64,000 nucleotides of DNA, from assembly GCF_900111245.1 (NCBI RefSeq), contig NZ_FOGO01000017.1:62001-126000 (forward strand). The letters are read 5' to 3'. The notes beneath the pieces were generated by a model. That model searched no databases. It was not told where the DNA came from and was given only the letters and a program-made list of their open reading frames with translations. The first letter of the stretch is position 1. Every line of letters starts with the position of its first letter. Made by a program: the position numbers and the translations under genes. The DNA is from Streptomyces qinglanensis (GTDB lineage Bacteria; Actinomycetota; Actinomycetes; Streptomycetales; Streptomycetaceae). Of the stretch, positions 44,396-53,417 are shown in pieces.

Positions 44396-44735
44396 GCGAG
44401 CAGGGAAGGGCGGGCCGCGGCCGGCCGCGGCCCGCCCTGACGGCGCTGCTCGTGCGTTCACGGGGGCACGGTCGGCGGCGGATGACGGCCCTGGGCAGCG
44501 GATGCCCGAAGGCGGTGCACAGGTCGACGCCCGTCCCGGGGCCGTGGCCGGCCGCGGGGCCCCGGGACGGGCAGCCGCTCGGCTGCACCGTGGAGATCGC
44601 TGCCGGTCGGTTCCACGACGAGGTCGTCATCCACTGCTGACTCCCGTGCTGTCGAGTCGGCAGGGGTGAAGCGGACCGGGAGCCGGGGCAGCGCCCGGTG
44701 GCAGGACCCGTGCCGCCGGAGAGGATCGCCCGGTC
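44396..44735. other. 340-bp gap without a convincing gene
   Basis: A short open frame (44481-44640, ending GRFHDEVVIHC) is present but has no ribosome site and no recognisable similarity. The early part, gggccgcggccggccgcggccc near 44412, is strongly self-complementary and could end transcription of the lectin gene. Confidence 0.4.
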
Positions 44736-45713
44736 TCAGACCTGGCCCTCGGCACCCGGAAGGGCGACGGGGGCCGGAGGCCGGCCGGGACCGGTCGGGT
44801 GGGTGCCCGTCACCGCGCTGACCAGCGAGTACAGCGAAGTGGTGGCGGCGACGAAGAGGCGGTTGCGCTTGGCGCCGCCCCAGGCGATGTTGGCGACCGG
44901 CTCCGGTACGTCGAGCCTGCCGATCAGGGTGCCGTCCGGGTCGTAGCAGTGCACACCGTCGTTCATCGCCGCCGCCCACAGCCGGCCGTCGGCGTCGAAG
45001 CGGAGGTTGTCGAAGCGGGCGTCGGGCCGCTCCGCGGCGTCGGCGAACACCGCACCCCCGTCGAGCGATCCGTCACCGCGCACCTGAAAGACCCGGATGC
45101 ATCCGGCGCGGGTGTCGGAGACGAACAACTGCCGCTCGTCCGCCGAGAACACCAGTCCGTTCGGGGCTCCGAAGCCGTCCGCTGCCACCTCCACCCGTCC
45201 GGTCGCGGGATCGATCCGGTAGACGTTGTTCGCGCCGATCTCGCTCTCCGCCCGGTGCCCCTCGTAGTCGCTGGTGATGCCGAAGTCCGGGTCGGAGAAC
45301 CAGATCGCGCCGTCCGACGTCACGGCCGCGTCGTTGGGGCTGTTCAGCCTCTTGCCCCGCCAGCGGTCGGCCAGCACCGTGCGGGTGCCGTCGTGCTCGG
45401 TCCGGGTCACCCGGCGGTTCCCCTGCTCACAGGTGATCAGGCGGCCCTGCCGGTCGAGGGTGTTGCCGTTGGTGTGACCGGCCTCGCGCCGGAAGACCCC
45501 CACGGCGCCGGTCTCCTCGTCCCAGCGGAGCATCCGGTCGTTGGGAATGTCGCTCCAGACCAGTTGCCGCCAGGCGGGCACGTACACCGGACCTTCGGCC
45601 CAGCGGGAGCCGGTGTGCAGCACCTCCCACCGCTCGTCGCCGTTCATGCAGCGCCCGGAGCGGAAGCGGTCGTCGAGGCACTCGTAGAGCGGGGGCCGTT
45701 GTTCAGCACTCAT
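44736..45713 (-). CDS. SMP-30/gluconolactonase-family protein
   Basis: Six-bladed propeller lactonase of 325 residues. ATG 45713 has GAGAGGG 8 bases upstream; the longer start at 45740 is less likely. Metal-site and blade motifs are WAEGPVYVPAWRQLVWSDIP (Glu ligand), RLNSPNDAAVTSDGAIWFSDP (Asn/Asp), GAPNGLVFSADERQLFVSDT, and FDNLRFDADGRLWAAA. The family opens sugar lactones with Ca or Zn. The gene is divergent from an AsnC-type regulator. The sugar is not predictable. Confidence 0.88.
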   Translation of the reverse strand: MSAEQRPPLYECLDDRFRSGRCMNGDERWEVLHTGSRWAEGPVYVPAWRQLVWSDIPNDRMLRWDEETGAVGVFRREAGHTNGNTLDRQGRLITCEQGNRRVTRTEHDGTRTVLADRWRGKRLNSPNDAAVTSDGAIWFSDPDFGITSDYEGHRAESEIGANNVYRIDPATGRVEVAADGFGAPNGLVFSADERQLFVSDTRAGCIRVFQVRGDGSLDGGAVFADAAERPDARFDNLRFDADGRLWAAAMNDGVHCYDPDGTLIGRLDVPEPVANIAWGGAKRNRLFVAATTSLYSLVSAVTGTHPTGPGRPPAPVALPGAEGQV

Positions 45714-45756
45714 GGAAACACCCTCTCGCACCTGAATCACATTCGGTGCTTACTCG

Positions 45757-45772
45757 CATCAACAGTATGATG
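45757..45772. promoter_or_regulatory. CATCA-N6-TGATG inverted repeat in divergent promoter
   Basis: The short inverted repeat lies in an AT-rich gap between the SMP-30 and AsnC genes, with a tatgat -10-like hexamer inside. It may be the AsnC/Lrp-type binding site. Confidence 0.4.
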
Positions 45773-45808
45773 TATTGCTAGCACAAGATTTTGTCGAATG
45801 GGAGAGCT

Positions 45809-46252
45809 GTGGATCACATCGACCGCGCCCTGCTGACCCGACTCCAGCGGGACGCCACGGAGTCCTACGCCGCCCTCGGGGAGGCGGTCGGCCTGTCCCC
45901 CGGCGCCACCCACGAACGGGTGCGGAAGCTGCGCGAACGCGGGGTGATCCGGCGTACCACCGTCGAGGTGGATCCGGCCGCGGTGGGTGGGAACGTACTG
46001 GCCTACGTCATGCTCGACTCCACGTCCTGGATGGGTGATTCCGCACCCGATCTCGCCGCCCTGCCCGAGATCCAGGAGGCCCATGTCATCGCCGGCAGCG
46101 CCTCGGTGCTGGTGAAAGTGCGCACCTCGACCACCGTGGAGCTGCAGGACGTACTGCGGCGGCTGTACGCGATCGAGGGTGTCAGCGGGACCCAGGCCAC
46201 CGTCGTCCTGGAGACGTTCTTCGAGCGGCCGGTGCCGGTGAAGGACGCGTGA
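45809..46252 (+). CDS. AsnC/Lrp-family regulator
   Basis: Regulator of 147 residues. The helix-turn-helix reads IDRALLTRLQRDATESYAALGEAVGLSPGATHERVRKLRERGVI, and the C-terminal RAM-type ligand domain is VLAYVMLDS, then EAHVIAGSASVLVKVRTST. GTG 45809 follows gggagag closely; TTG 45791 is an alternative. It is divergent from the SMP-30 gene, its probable target. The effector is probably an amino acid or sugar acid, but this is unproven. Confidence 0.86.
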   Translation: MDHIDRALLTRLQRDATESYAALGEAVGLSPGATHERVRKLRERGVIRRTTVEVDPAAVGGNVLAYVMLDSTSWMGDSAPDLAALPEIQEAHVIAGSASVLVKVRTSTTVELQDVLRRLYAIEGVSGTQATVVLETFFERPVPVKDA

Positions 46253-46446
46253 GCCGCCCACCCGGCGCACCCAACTCCCGTGCACGGACACGGCAGGTTC
46301 CTCGGGTACCGCCGCGCCGGGCACTGCGGCGCGGCGGCGAGCCGCGGCAGGCACGCGTAGTCTGCCGGGGGCGTCCGCGGTCCGCGTGCTGCCCCGCACG
46401 TCCCGCGAAGGCACGTGACACGACCAGGAATCGGGAGTCCGGCACC

Positions 46447-47631
46447 GTGCAGGAACCCTCGTCGCGCCGCAAGCAGCCGCACGGGCAGGCCGGTTCACCA
46501 CAGCGTGCGAGCCCGCAGCGGGAGCGCCCGGTGCGCGCGCTGGAGGGCGGACCGGCGGGCCGCACCACGTACCTCGTCACCGGGTACGCCGAAGCCCGGC
46601 AAGCGCTCGGCGACCCGCGGCTGTCGAAGGACACCGCCGCCTTCTTCTCGGACGCGCCCTCGCGGCGCCGTCTGCACCCCGCCGTGGCCCGGAGCATGCT
46701 GGCCGGCGACCCCCCGCGGCACACCCGGCTGCGGAAGCTGGTCACCAGGGCCTTCACCACCGGGGCCGTCGCCGCGCTGCGCCCGTTCGTCGAACAGGTC
46801 ACCGCGGAACTGCTGCAGCGCTGGCCCTCCCCCGGGCCGGTCGACGCCGTCGAGGAACTGGCCATGCCGCTGCCCGTCACAGTCATCTGCGAACTGCTGG
46901 GGGTGCCCGCGAGCGACCGCGCAGACGTACGACGCTGGTCAGCGGACCTGTTCGCGGCAGGCCGGCCCGAGCTGATCGACGCGGCCTCGCACGCGCTGGC
47001 CGACTACCTGACCGGGCTCGTCGCCGAGAAACGCGTCCGGGGCGGGAACGGGCTCCTGGACCGCCTCATCGCGGTCCGGGACGGCACTGACCGGCTGAGC
47101 GAGGAGGAGCTGGTGTCCCTCGGCGTCCTGCTGCTCGTCGCCGGACACGAGACGACCACACACTTCATCGGCAGCTCGCTCCTCGCCCTGCTGCAGCATC
47201 CCGCCGAGCTCGAACTGCTGCGCCGAGCCCCCCACCGGGTACACGACGTGCTCGACGAGCTGCTCCGGCACAGCTCTCCCGTGAGCACGGCCACCTTCCG
47301 GTTCACGACGCGGCCCAGCACACTCGGCGACACCGAGCTGCCGCCGGGATGCCCGGTGCAGGTGGCGATCGGCGCCGCCAACCGGGATCCCGACCGGTAT
47401 CCCTCGCCCGACCGGCTGGACCTCGCCCGGGACGCCTCCGGGCATCTCGCCTTCGGTCACGGCATCCACCGGTGTCTGGGGGCGCCGCTCGCCCGGCTGG
47501 AGGGGGAGATCGCGCTGCGGATGGTGCTGACCCGGTTCCCGGACATCCGGCCGGCCGTGGACCCGGCGGAGCTGGAGTGGCGCCCGACCCGGCTGGTCCG
47601 CGGCCTGTCCGCACTGCCCGTGCTGGTGTGA
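46447..47631 (+). CDS. cytochrome P450 (canonical bacterial type)
   Basis: Soluble P450 of 394 residues. It has all the standard motifs: I-helix LLLVAGHETTTHF, K-helix DELLRHSSP (ExxR), and heme loop HLAFGHGIHRCLGAPLARLE. The N-terminus is short compared with typical bacterial P450s and begins with a charged Arg/Gln stretch, so the start (GTG 46447, GGGAG 9 bases upstream) is uncertain. No ferredoxin or reductase gene is adjacent. The substrate is unknown; the gene lies between an AsnC regulator and a chitosanase. Confidence 0.88.
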   Translation: MQEPSSRRKQPHGQAGSPQRASPQRERPVRALEGGPAGRTTYLVTGYAEARQALGDPRLSKDTAAFFSDAPSRRRLHPAVARSMLAGDPPRHTRLRKLVTRAFTTGAVAALRPFVEQVTAELLQRWPSPGPVDAVEELAMPLPVTVICELLGVPASDRADVRRWSADLFAAGRPELIDAASHALADYLTGLVAEKRVRGGNGLLDRLIAVRDGTDRLSEEELVSLGVLLLVAGHETTTHFIGSSLLALLQHPAELELLRRAPHRVHDVLDELLRHSSPVSTATFRFTTRPSTLGDTELPPGCPVQVAIGAANRDPDRYPSPDRLDLARDASGHLAFGHGIHRCLGAPLARLEGEIALRMVLTRFPDIRPAVDPAELEWRPTRLVRGLSALPVLV

Positions 47632-47706
47632 CGGCGGCTCACCGGGCGGCCCGGAGGAAACCGGGGCCGTGGGCCCGGGCCCGGCGCGGCGCCAGGGGCG
47701 GCGAGC

Positions 47707-48552
47707 TCAGCGGATGCGGTAGCTGTCCCCGTACACCTTCCAGTCCAGCGGCGGGTCGAGGTCGAGGTTGCCGCGGCGCAGGAAGACGCGCTGTGCGGTC
47801 TCGACCCGGCTCGTGTCGCTGTGTGCTTCCTCCTGCTTCATCGCCCGGACCCGCGCGTCGAGGAAGGCGTGGAGGTACGCGGTCTCGTCGCCGCCCGCGG
47901 CAGGGGGCCGCGTCCGGGCCAGAGCGCGCTCGCGGATGCCGCCGAAGCCGGTGCCGCCGCTCCCGCCGCCGTGCATGACGTAGGCGTCGTAGTAGGCGAA
48001 CTGCCCCAGTGCCCGCAGCCCGTCGGCCTTGCCCCGTGCGACCGCCGGAGCGAAGTACCCGCGGTCGCGTTCGTCGTCCTGGGCCTGCCGGAACACCCGG
48101 TCCCGGGCGGCGGTGCGCCAGTCGCCGGGAAAGCGCGGGTCGAGCCCGTCGTGCGAGTCGGAGCCGGCCACTGCGCGCAGCGCGGGCAGGTACGGGGCCA
48201 GGGCGTTGTCCGGTGCGCGTTCCGTGTACAGCTCGACGAGGTCGAGCAGGTCCCCCGTACCGGAGCAGAACCCGATGATCCCGGCGGTGTATCCCCGGCC
48301 GTCGCCGATGTCCTCGATGTACCCGTACTGCGCCTGCCAGTCGAGCGAGGAGTTCTCGGCGCTCGAGACCAGTTGCATGGCGATCTCCTTCCGGGCGGGA
48401 TCGTCGAGTCCCGCTCCCGGCACGTCGGCCGAGGCGGCCGGGAGGAAGCGGGCCCCCGCCAGGGGTACCGACGCAAGGGACGCGCCGGCGAGGGCGAGCA
48501 CCGTACGGCGTGAAGGGCTCCCGCGCCGCGGCGAACCGCCGGACCGTGACAT
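47707..48552 (-). CDS. Tat-exported GH46 chitosanase
   Basis: Secreted endo-chitosanase of 281 residues. It has a twin-arginine signal (SRRTVLALAGASLASVPLAG) with cleavage after ASA near residue 42. The GH46 catalytic part begins LDDPARKEIAMQLVSSAENS with the general acid Glu in SAENS, followed by YIEDIGDGRGYTAGIIGF with the catalytic Asp. DGLRALGQFAYYDAYVMHG and the end LDWKVYGDSYRIR are also family marks. It hydrolyses chitosan with inversion. ATG 48552 has GGAG 9 bases upstream. Confidence 0.94.
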   Translation of the reverse strand: MSRSGGSPRRGSPSRRTVLALAGASLASVPLAGARFLPAASADVPGAGLDDPARKEIAMQLVSSAENSSLDWQAQYGYIEDIGDGRGYTAGIIGFCSGTGDLLDLVELYTERAPDNALAPYLPALRAVAGSDSHDGLDPRFPGDWRTAARDRVFRQAQDDERDRGYFAPAVARGKADGLRALGQFAYYDAYVMHGGGSGGTGFGGIRERALARTRPPAAGGDETAYLHAFLDARVRAMKQEEAHSDTSRVETAQRVFLRRGNLDLDPPLDWKVYGDSYRIR

Positions 48553-48833
48553 CTGCAGGCTCCGAGTCGATGTGGGGGCGGCCGCCCGGGACGTCTCCGT
48601 GCGGCCGTCAGGAGAGTTGGCTGAGGACTGACTACCACAGCGTGCCCCTGCCGGACACCCTGCCGAGCCGCGCCGGCCGCCCTCCCGTGCGGCGCCGGCG
48701 GTCTCCCGGTGCCGCGTGCTGCTGACGTCGGCGGGCGGGGCGTGCGGCGCTCCCGTGCCGCTGCCCGTACCGCCCTGGCCGGACGTCGCCAGGGTGCGCT
48801 CCGTCGCGGGGCGACTGCTCGCACTCGAGGCCG

Positions 48834-50213
48834 TCAGGCTGCCAGAAGTTCACCCATCCAGGTCTCGACGGCGTCGGGAGTACGGGGAAGCGCCCCCGAC
48901 AGCAGCCGCGCGCCCTCCGCTGTGATCACCAGATCGTCCTCGATCCGCACCCCGATGCCCCGCAGTTCGGCGGGCAGCGTCTCGTCGTCCGGCTGGAAGT
49001 AGAGCCCCGGTTCGACGGTGAGGACCTGGCCCTCGGCGAGGGTGCCGTCGAGGTAGGCGTCGGCGCGCGCCCGGGCGCAGTCGTGGACGTCCAGCCCGAG
49101 CATATGGCCGCTGCTGCACAGCGTGTAGCGCCGGTACCGCTCGCCGTCCGGGCTCTGGAGGATGCCCCACTCGGTCAGGCCCTCGGCGACGACCCGCATT
49201 CCGGCGCGGTGGAAGTCGCGGAAGTCCGCGCCCGGCCGCAGCGCCGCGATGCCCGCCTCCTGTGCGGCCAGCACCAGTTCACAGACCTGTCGCTGGACGG
49301 ACGAGTACCGGCCCGAGAGCGGGAGGGTGCGGGTGATGTCCGAGGTGTAGAGGGTGTCGGTCTCCACTCCGGCGTCCAGCAGCAGGAGTTCGCGTGCGTC
49401 GAGGGGACCGTCGTTGCGTGTCCAGTGCAGGACGCAGGCGTGCGCGCCGGCCGCGGCGATGGTCTCGTATCCGGTTCCGTTGCCCTCGGCCCGGGCGCGC
49501 AGGTTGAAGACGCCTTCGACCCAGCGCTCGCCCCGGGGGTGCTCCAGTGCGCGGGGAAGCGCCCGCACCACGTCCTCGAAGCCGGACACCGTGTGCCGTA
49601 CGGCCTCTTCGAGCTGTGCGACCTCCCATGGGTCCTTCACCAGCCGCAACTCGGCCAGCACCGAGGCCAGTTCGCTGTCGCGGTCGGCGTTGCGGCCGCT
49701 GATCTCCCGCGCCGGACGGTCCAGCGGGACGCACCGGATGCCGGTGAGCTGCTCCGCTTCCTCGAGGTCCGGCCTGGGCCCGACCCAGAACTCCCCGTGG
49801 CGCCGGTCCCGGTAGAACGCGTCGCCATCCGTGCGGGGCGAGCGGGGCCGCAGATGGAGCACGGCCTCGTGGCCGTGCGGCCCGGACGGCTCCAATACCA
49901 GTACGTGGCCCGCCTGTTCTTCGCCAGTGAGCGCGGTGAGCCAGACGTACGCGCTGTGCGGGCGGAACCGGTGGTCGCAGTCGTTCGAGCGGACTTTCAG
50001 CTCACCGGCCGGGACGACCAGCCGCTCGCCGGGAAAGCGGGCGGAGAGCTGCGCCCTGCGTGCCGGGGTCACCGCGGCGCCGGGCAGTGCCCTGCCGTCG
50101 GACACCGGCGCCGGTCGCCACCCCTGGGCCATGAAGCGCTTGAGTTCGTCCGAGTAGGGCAGGTCATGGCTCACGGTGCGGACGGCGGCGGCGTCCTGCC
50201 GGATCACGGGCAC
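48834..50213 (-). CDS. M24 aminopeptidase P / proline peptidase
   Basis: Metallopeptidase of about 459 residues that releases N-terminal residues before proline or splits X-Pro dipeptides. The N-terminal creatinase-like domain ends near residue 170. The pita-bread domain has metal ligands in LLLLDAGVETDTLYTSDITRT (two Asp), SSGHMLGLDVHD (His), LTVEPGLYF (Glu) and GIGVRIEDDLVI (Glu). GTG 50213 was chosen because GGGAG lies 5 bases upstream; the ATG at 50252 lies inside the conserved 13-bp element and has no ribosome site. It is probably co-regulated with the collagenase by the GntR protein between them. Confidence 0.88.
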   Translation of the reverse strand: MPVIRQDAAAVRTVSHDLPYSDELKRFMAQGWRPAPVSDGRALPGAAVTPARRAQLSARFPGERLVVPAGELKVRSNDCDHRFRPHSAYVWLTALTGEEQAGHVLVLEPSGPHGHEAVLHLRPRSPRTDGDAFYRDRRHGEFWVGPRPDLEEAEQLTGIRCVPLDRPAREISGRNADRDSELASVLAELRLVKDPWEVAQLEEAVRHTVSGFEDVVRALPRALEHPRGERWVEGVFNLRARAEGNGTGYETIAAAGAHACVLHWTRNDGPLDARELLLLDAGVETDTLYTSDITRTLPLSGRYSSVQRQVCELVLAAQEAGIAALRPGADFRDFHRAGMRVVAEGLTEWGILQSPDGERYRRYTLCSSGHMLGLDVHDCARARADAYLDGTLAEGQVLTVEPGLYFQPDDETLPAELRGIGVRIEDDLVITAEGARLLSGALPRTPDAVETWMGELLAA

Positions 50214-50238
50214 AGGCGCTCCCTCTCGGGCGAGCGGA

Positions 50239-50251
50239 CAGTACAATTTCA
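50239..50251 (-). promoter_or_regulatory. TGAAATTGTACTG element before the M24 peptidase
   Basis: On the minus strand the element TGAAATTGTACTG lies 26 bases before the chosen start, preceded by a -10-like TAAAAT. An identical 13-mer precedes the collagenase gene at 51217. It is the likely site of the GntR regulator encoded between the two genes. Confidence 0.65.
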
Positions 50252-50390
50252 TATTTTACCCAAGACGCCGCGTGTGTCACCGGCCCGCACGCTCCTGGTC
50301 CATGACGCCGCGCCCGGCGAACGCAACCGGGGTCGGGGGCAGGTCCCCGCCCCCTCGGCGGGTGTGCGGCGCACCGCAGGCGGCAGACGG

Positions 50391-51077
50391 CTACTCCGCC
50401 GGGGAGCCGCCGCCGCGCTCCCACTGGGTGCGCAGTCGGCCCAGATGGGTGCGCATGCACGCCTGCGCACCCGCCGCGTCGCGGGCCAGTACGAGGTCGA
50501 GCAGCACCTCGTGCTCCTCGGCGGATTCGATGAGCTGGCCGCTCTCCGCGAGACCCGCGAGGCCGTAGAGACGTGAGTGGCTGCGCAGTTGGGCCACGGT
50601 CTCCACCAGGCGCCGATTGCCCGCGCGTTCGAGCAGAGCCAGGTGGAAGCGGCGGTCGGCCTCCAGGAAGCCGACGAGGTCGCCGGCGCGGGCGGCCGCG
50701 ACTATCTCCTGCGCAACAGGGCGCAGCTCCTCCAGCCGGGCGGAGTCGGCGCTGCGCGCCACCTCCCCGACGGTGGGCACCTCGATCAGCTCGCGGATCC
50801 CGACGTACTCGGCCAGATCGCGGCGCGACAGCTCGGTCACCCGGAAACCTTTGTTGCGCACGGGCTCGACCATGCCCTCCCGCGTGAGGTCCAGCATGGC
50901 CTCGCGCACAGGCGTGGCCGAGACGCCGAACTGCGCGGCGAGTTGAGGTGCGGAGTACACGGTGCCGGGGCGCAGCCGACCGGCGATCAGCGCGGCACGC
51001 AGGGCCTGCGCGACATGGTCGCGGATGCTGAGCCGGTCCGGCACGGCGGGCAGCTTCAGCGGGCGGTCTGCGGTCAT
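50391..51077 (-). CDS. GntR/FadR (FCD)-family regulator
   Basis: Regulator of 228 residues. The winged helix reads SIRDHVAQALRAALIAGRLRPGTVYSAPQLAAQFGVSATPVREAMLDL, and the all-helical FCD effector domain contains the metal-ligand pattern EADRRFHLALLERAGN and the later His in SAEEHEVLLDLV. ATG 51077 has GAGGAG 11 bases upstream. It lies between two proteolysis genes that share a 13-bp upstream element, so it probably senses a carboxylate or peptide product and controls both. Confidence 0.88.
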   Translation of the reverse strand: MTADRPLKLPAVPDRLSIRDHVAQALRAALIAGRLRPGTVYSAPQLAAQFGVSATPVREAMLDLTREGMVEPVRNKGFRVTELSRRDLAEYVGIRELIEVPTVGEVARSADSARLEELRPVAQEIVAAARAGDLVGFLEADRRFHLALLERAGNRRLVETVAQLRSHSRLYGLAGLAESGQLIESAEEHEVLLDLVLARDAAGAQACMRTHLGRLRTQWERGGGSPAE

Positions 51078-51216
51078 GGGTGCGCTGCTCCTCGGCGTGC
51101 GGGGACGAGCGTGATCGTGCTGGTGATCGTGTCGAGTGTAGGGCGAGCGCGTCGCCGTCGGCGGGGCTCCGGGAATCCCGCCGCCGCACGGCCCTTCCCC
51201 CATGACATGTGATGTG

Positions 51217-51229
51217 TGAAATTGTACTG
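51217..51229 (+). promoter_or_regulatory. TGAAATTGTACTG element before the collagenase
   Basis: Same 13-mer and same orientation relative to its gene as at the M24 peptidase. It lies 84 bases before the collagenase ATG, in an AT-rich stretch within the divergent gap with the GntR gene. Confidence 0.65.
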
Positions 51230-51313
51230 AGCCGATTCGTCGTGCTCGCGTCAAGGAGCGCAGCACGACCCCCACCGGATCGGACCGGTGAACACCCCCA
51301 CAGGAGGCATCAG

Positions 51314-53308
51314 ATGCTCTGCCGAGGACGAAGAACGCGCAACCTGTTACGCAGCCACCTGATACGCGCCGTCGGCGCCGGAACTCTCGCGCTCTCCCTG
51401 GCCGCGGGCGCCGCACAGCTCGGCGGCACCCCGGCCCGCGCCGCAGCGCCCGGAGACTCCGCCCGGGACGTCGCCCCGCACCGGGACAGCGGCCCCCGGG
51501 CGGTCCGCACCGGAGAGGAACCGGAGCACATCCAGGGCAGACGGCTCGAGGTGGCGGACCGCGCACCGCTCCCGGCGTCCCCCGACCGGCTCCGGACGGA
51601 CTACGACAGCCCCGCCCCCCGGCCCCCTCGCGAACGGCCCTCAGCCCGGCTCGCACCGGCCGACGGCCACGCCCGCGCCGCCTGTTCACCCGGGGACTTC
51701 GCGCGGACCGGGGCAGCGCTCGTCGAGCAGATCACCTCGACCACGACGGACTGCGTCAACTCCCTCTTCGGCCTCACCGGAAGCGACGCTCACGGCGCCT
51801 TCCGCGAGGAGCAGATGGTCACCGCCGCGGATGCGCTGCGCAGCCGCTCCGCCTCCTATCCGGGGGACGGCAGCACCGGTATGCCGCAACTCGTGCTCTT
51901 CCTGCGGGCCGGGTACTACGTGCACTGGTACCACGAGCAGGACGTCGGTGCGTACGGACCGGAGCTGAAGTCGGCTCTGCGGGGCGGACTCGACGCCTTC
52001 TTCGGCTCGCAGCACTCCCGCGACGTCACGGATGCCAACGGCGAGACCCTCTCCGAGGCGGTCACCCTCATCGACAGTGCGGAGGAGAACGCGCACTATC
52101 TCGGCGTCGTCAGGCGGATGCTGACGGGCTACGACAGCTCCTACGACGACAAATACTGGATGGTCAACGCCGTCAACAACGCCTACGGGGTGCTGTGGCG
52201 AGGCCATCAGATGCCCGGCTTCGTCCGGGCAGTCCAGCGGGATCCGCGCGTCCTGGCGACCCTGCACACCTTCGCCCGCGACCACCTCGGCCTGCTGAAC
52301 GGCGAACACTACTTCCTCACCTACAACGCGGGACGCGAACTGGGCCGGTTCCTCCAGCACGCGTCGCTGCGCCGCACCGTCCGCCCGCTGGTGAAGGACC
52401 TGCTGGACGCCAGTGACATCACCGGCGACACCGCCGCACTGTGGGTGGGCGTCGCGGAGATGGCGGATGCCTACGACAGGGACAGGTGCGCGTACTACGG
52501 CGTCTGCGACCTCAAAGGCAAGCTGACGAGAGCCGTGCTCACGGACAGGAAGTCCTGCAGCGACAGCATCACCATGGTCGCCCAGGACATGAGCGCCCAG
52601 GACTTCAGAGCCGCCTGCGACAGTCTCGAGGGGCAGGACGCGTACTTCCACCGGGTCGCCCGGGACAGCGGGCCGGTCGCGGACGACCGGAACAGCAGCA
52701 TCGAGGTCGTCGTCTTCGACTCCAGCCGCGACTACCGGATCTACGCGGGCGCCCTCTACGGCATCGACACCGACAACGGTGGCATGTATCTGGAGGGCGA
52801 TCCGTCGGCGGCCGGCAACCTTCCCCGCTTCCTCGCCTACGAGGCCGAGTGGCTGCGGCCGGACTTCCGGATCTGGAACCTCAACCACGAGTACACGCAC
52901 TATCTCGACGGCCGCTTCGACATGTACGGCGACTTCGAGGCCGGGACCTCCACGCCCACGGTCTGGTGGATCGAGGGCTTCGCGGAGTACGTGTCCTACT
53001 CCTACCGCCGGGTCCGCTACGACGCGGCGATCGACCGGGCGGGCAGCAAGACCTACCCGCTGAGCACGCTGTTCGACACCACGTACCAGAACACCGACAC
53101 CGACCGCACCTACCGCTGGGGGTACCTGGCCGTGCGGTACATGCTGGAAGAACATCCCGGCGCGGTGGACGCGGTACTGGCCTCCTACCGGACGGGCGCC
53201 TGGGACACCGCCCGCAGATACCTGAAGGAGGCCATCGGCTCGCGCTACGACCAGGACTGGTACACCTGGCTCGACGCCTGCGCGGCCGGCGGCTGCACGA
53301 CCGGGTAG
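51314..53308 (+). CDS. secreted M9 collagenase
   Basis: Exported zinc metallopeptidase of 664 residues. AGGAGG lies 7 bases before ATG 51314. The Arg-rich start and hydrophobic core LIRAVGAGTLALSLAAGAAQL form a signal peptide; a disordered Pro-rich propeptide reaches about residue 125. The collagenase activator domain (about 125-410) and peptidase domain follow. The zinc site is NLNHEYTHYLDGRFD (HExxH) with the third ligand Glu in WWIEGFAEYVSY, as in M9. No PKD or collagen-binding domain is present, unlike clostridial enzymes. It ends with CAAGGCTTG, a possible disulfide. Confidence 0.93.
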   Translation: MLCRGRRTRNLLRSHLIRAVGAGTLALSLAAGAAQLGGTPARAAAPGDSARDVAPHRDSGPRAVRTGEEPEHIQGRRLEVADRAPLPASPDRLRTDYDSPAPRPPRERPSARLAPADGHARAACSPGDFARTGAALVEQITSTTTDCVNSLFGLTGSDAHGAFREEQMVTAADALRSRSASYPGDGSTGMPQLVLFLRAGYYVHWYHEQDVGAYGPELKSALRGGLDAFFGSQHSRDVTDANGETLSEAVTLIDSAEENAHYLGVVRRMLTGYDSSYDDKYWMVNAVNNAYGVLWRGHQMPGFVRAVQRDPRVLATLHTFARDHLGLLNGEHYFLTYNAGRELGRFLQHASLRRTVRPLVKDLLDASDITGDTAALWVGVAEMADAYDRDRCAYYGVCDLKGKLTRAVLTDRKSCSDSITMVAQDMSAQDFRAACDSLEGQDAYFHRVARDSGPVADDRNSSIEVVVFDSSRDYRIYAGALYGIDTDNGGMYLEGDPSAAGNLPRFLAYEAEWLRPDFRIWNLNHEYTHYLDGRFDMYGDFEAGTSTPTVWWIEGFAEYVSYSYRRVRYDAAIDRAGSKTYPLSTLFDTTYQNTDTDRTYRWGYLAVRYMLEEHPGAVDAVLASYRTGAWDTARRYLKEAIGSRYDQDWYTWLDACAAGGCTTG

Positions 53309-53318
53309 CCGAACCGCC

Positions 53319-53349
53319 GCCGGGTCCGGCGTTCGGCGCCGGACCCGGC
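53319..53349. terminator. strong hairpin after the collagenase gene
   Basis: gccgggtccggcg and its exact reverse complement (13-bp arms) flank a TTCGG loop, 10 bases after the stop. It lies between convergent genes and can end both transcripts. Confidence 0.85.
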
Positions 53350-53417
53350 ACCACCGGCCCGGCCCCGGAGGGAACCCGGCCCGCCGCGAGCCGCCGGAGG
53401 CCGCGGCGGGCCCCGCG

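Noticed and set aside
44481..44640. Possible small gene after the lectin
   Set aside because: No ribosome site, Pro-rich composition, and no recognisable motif.
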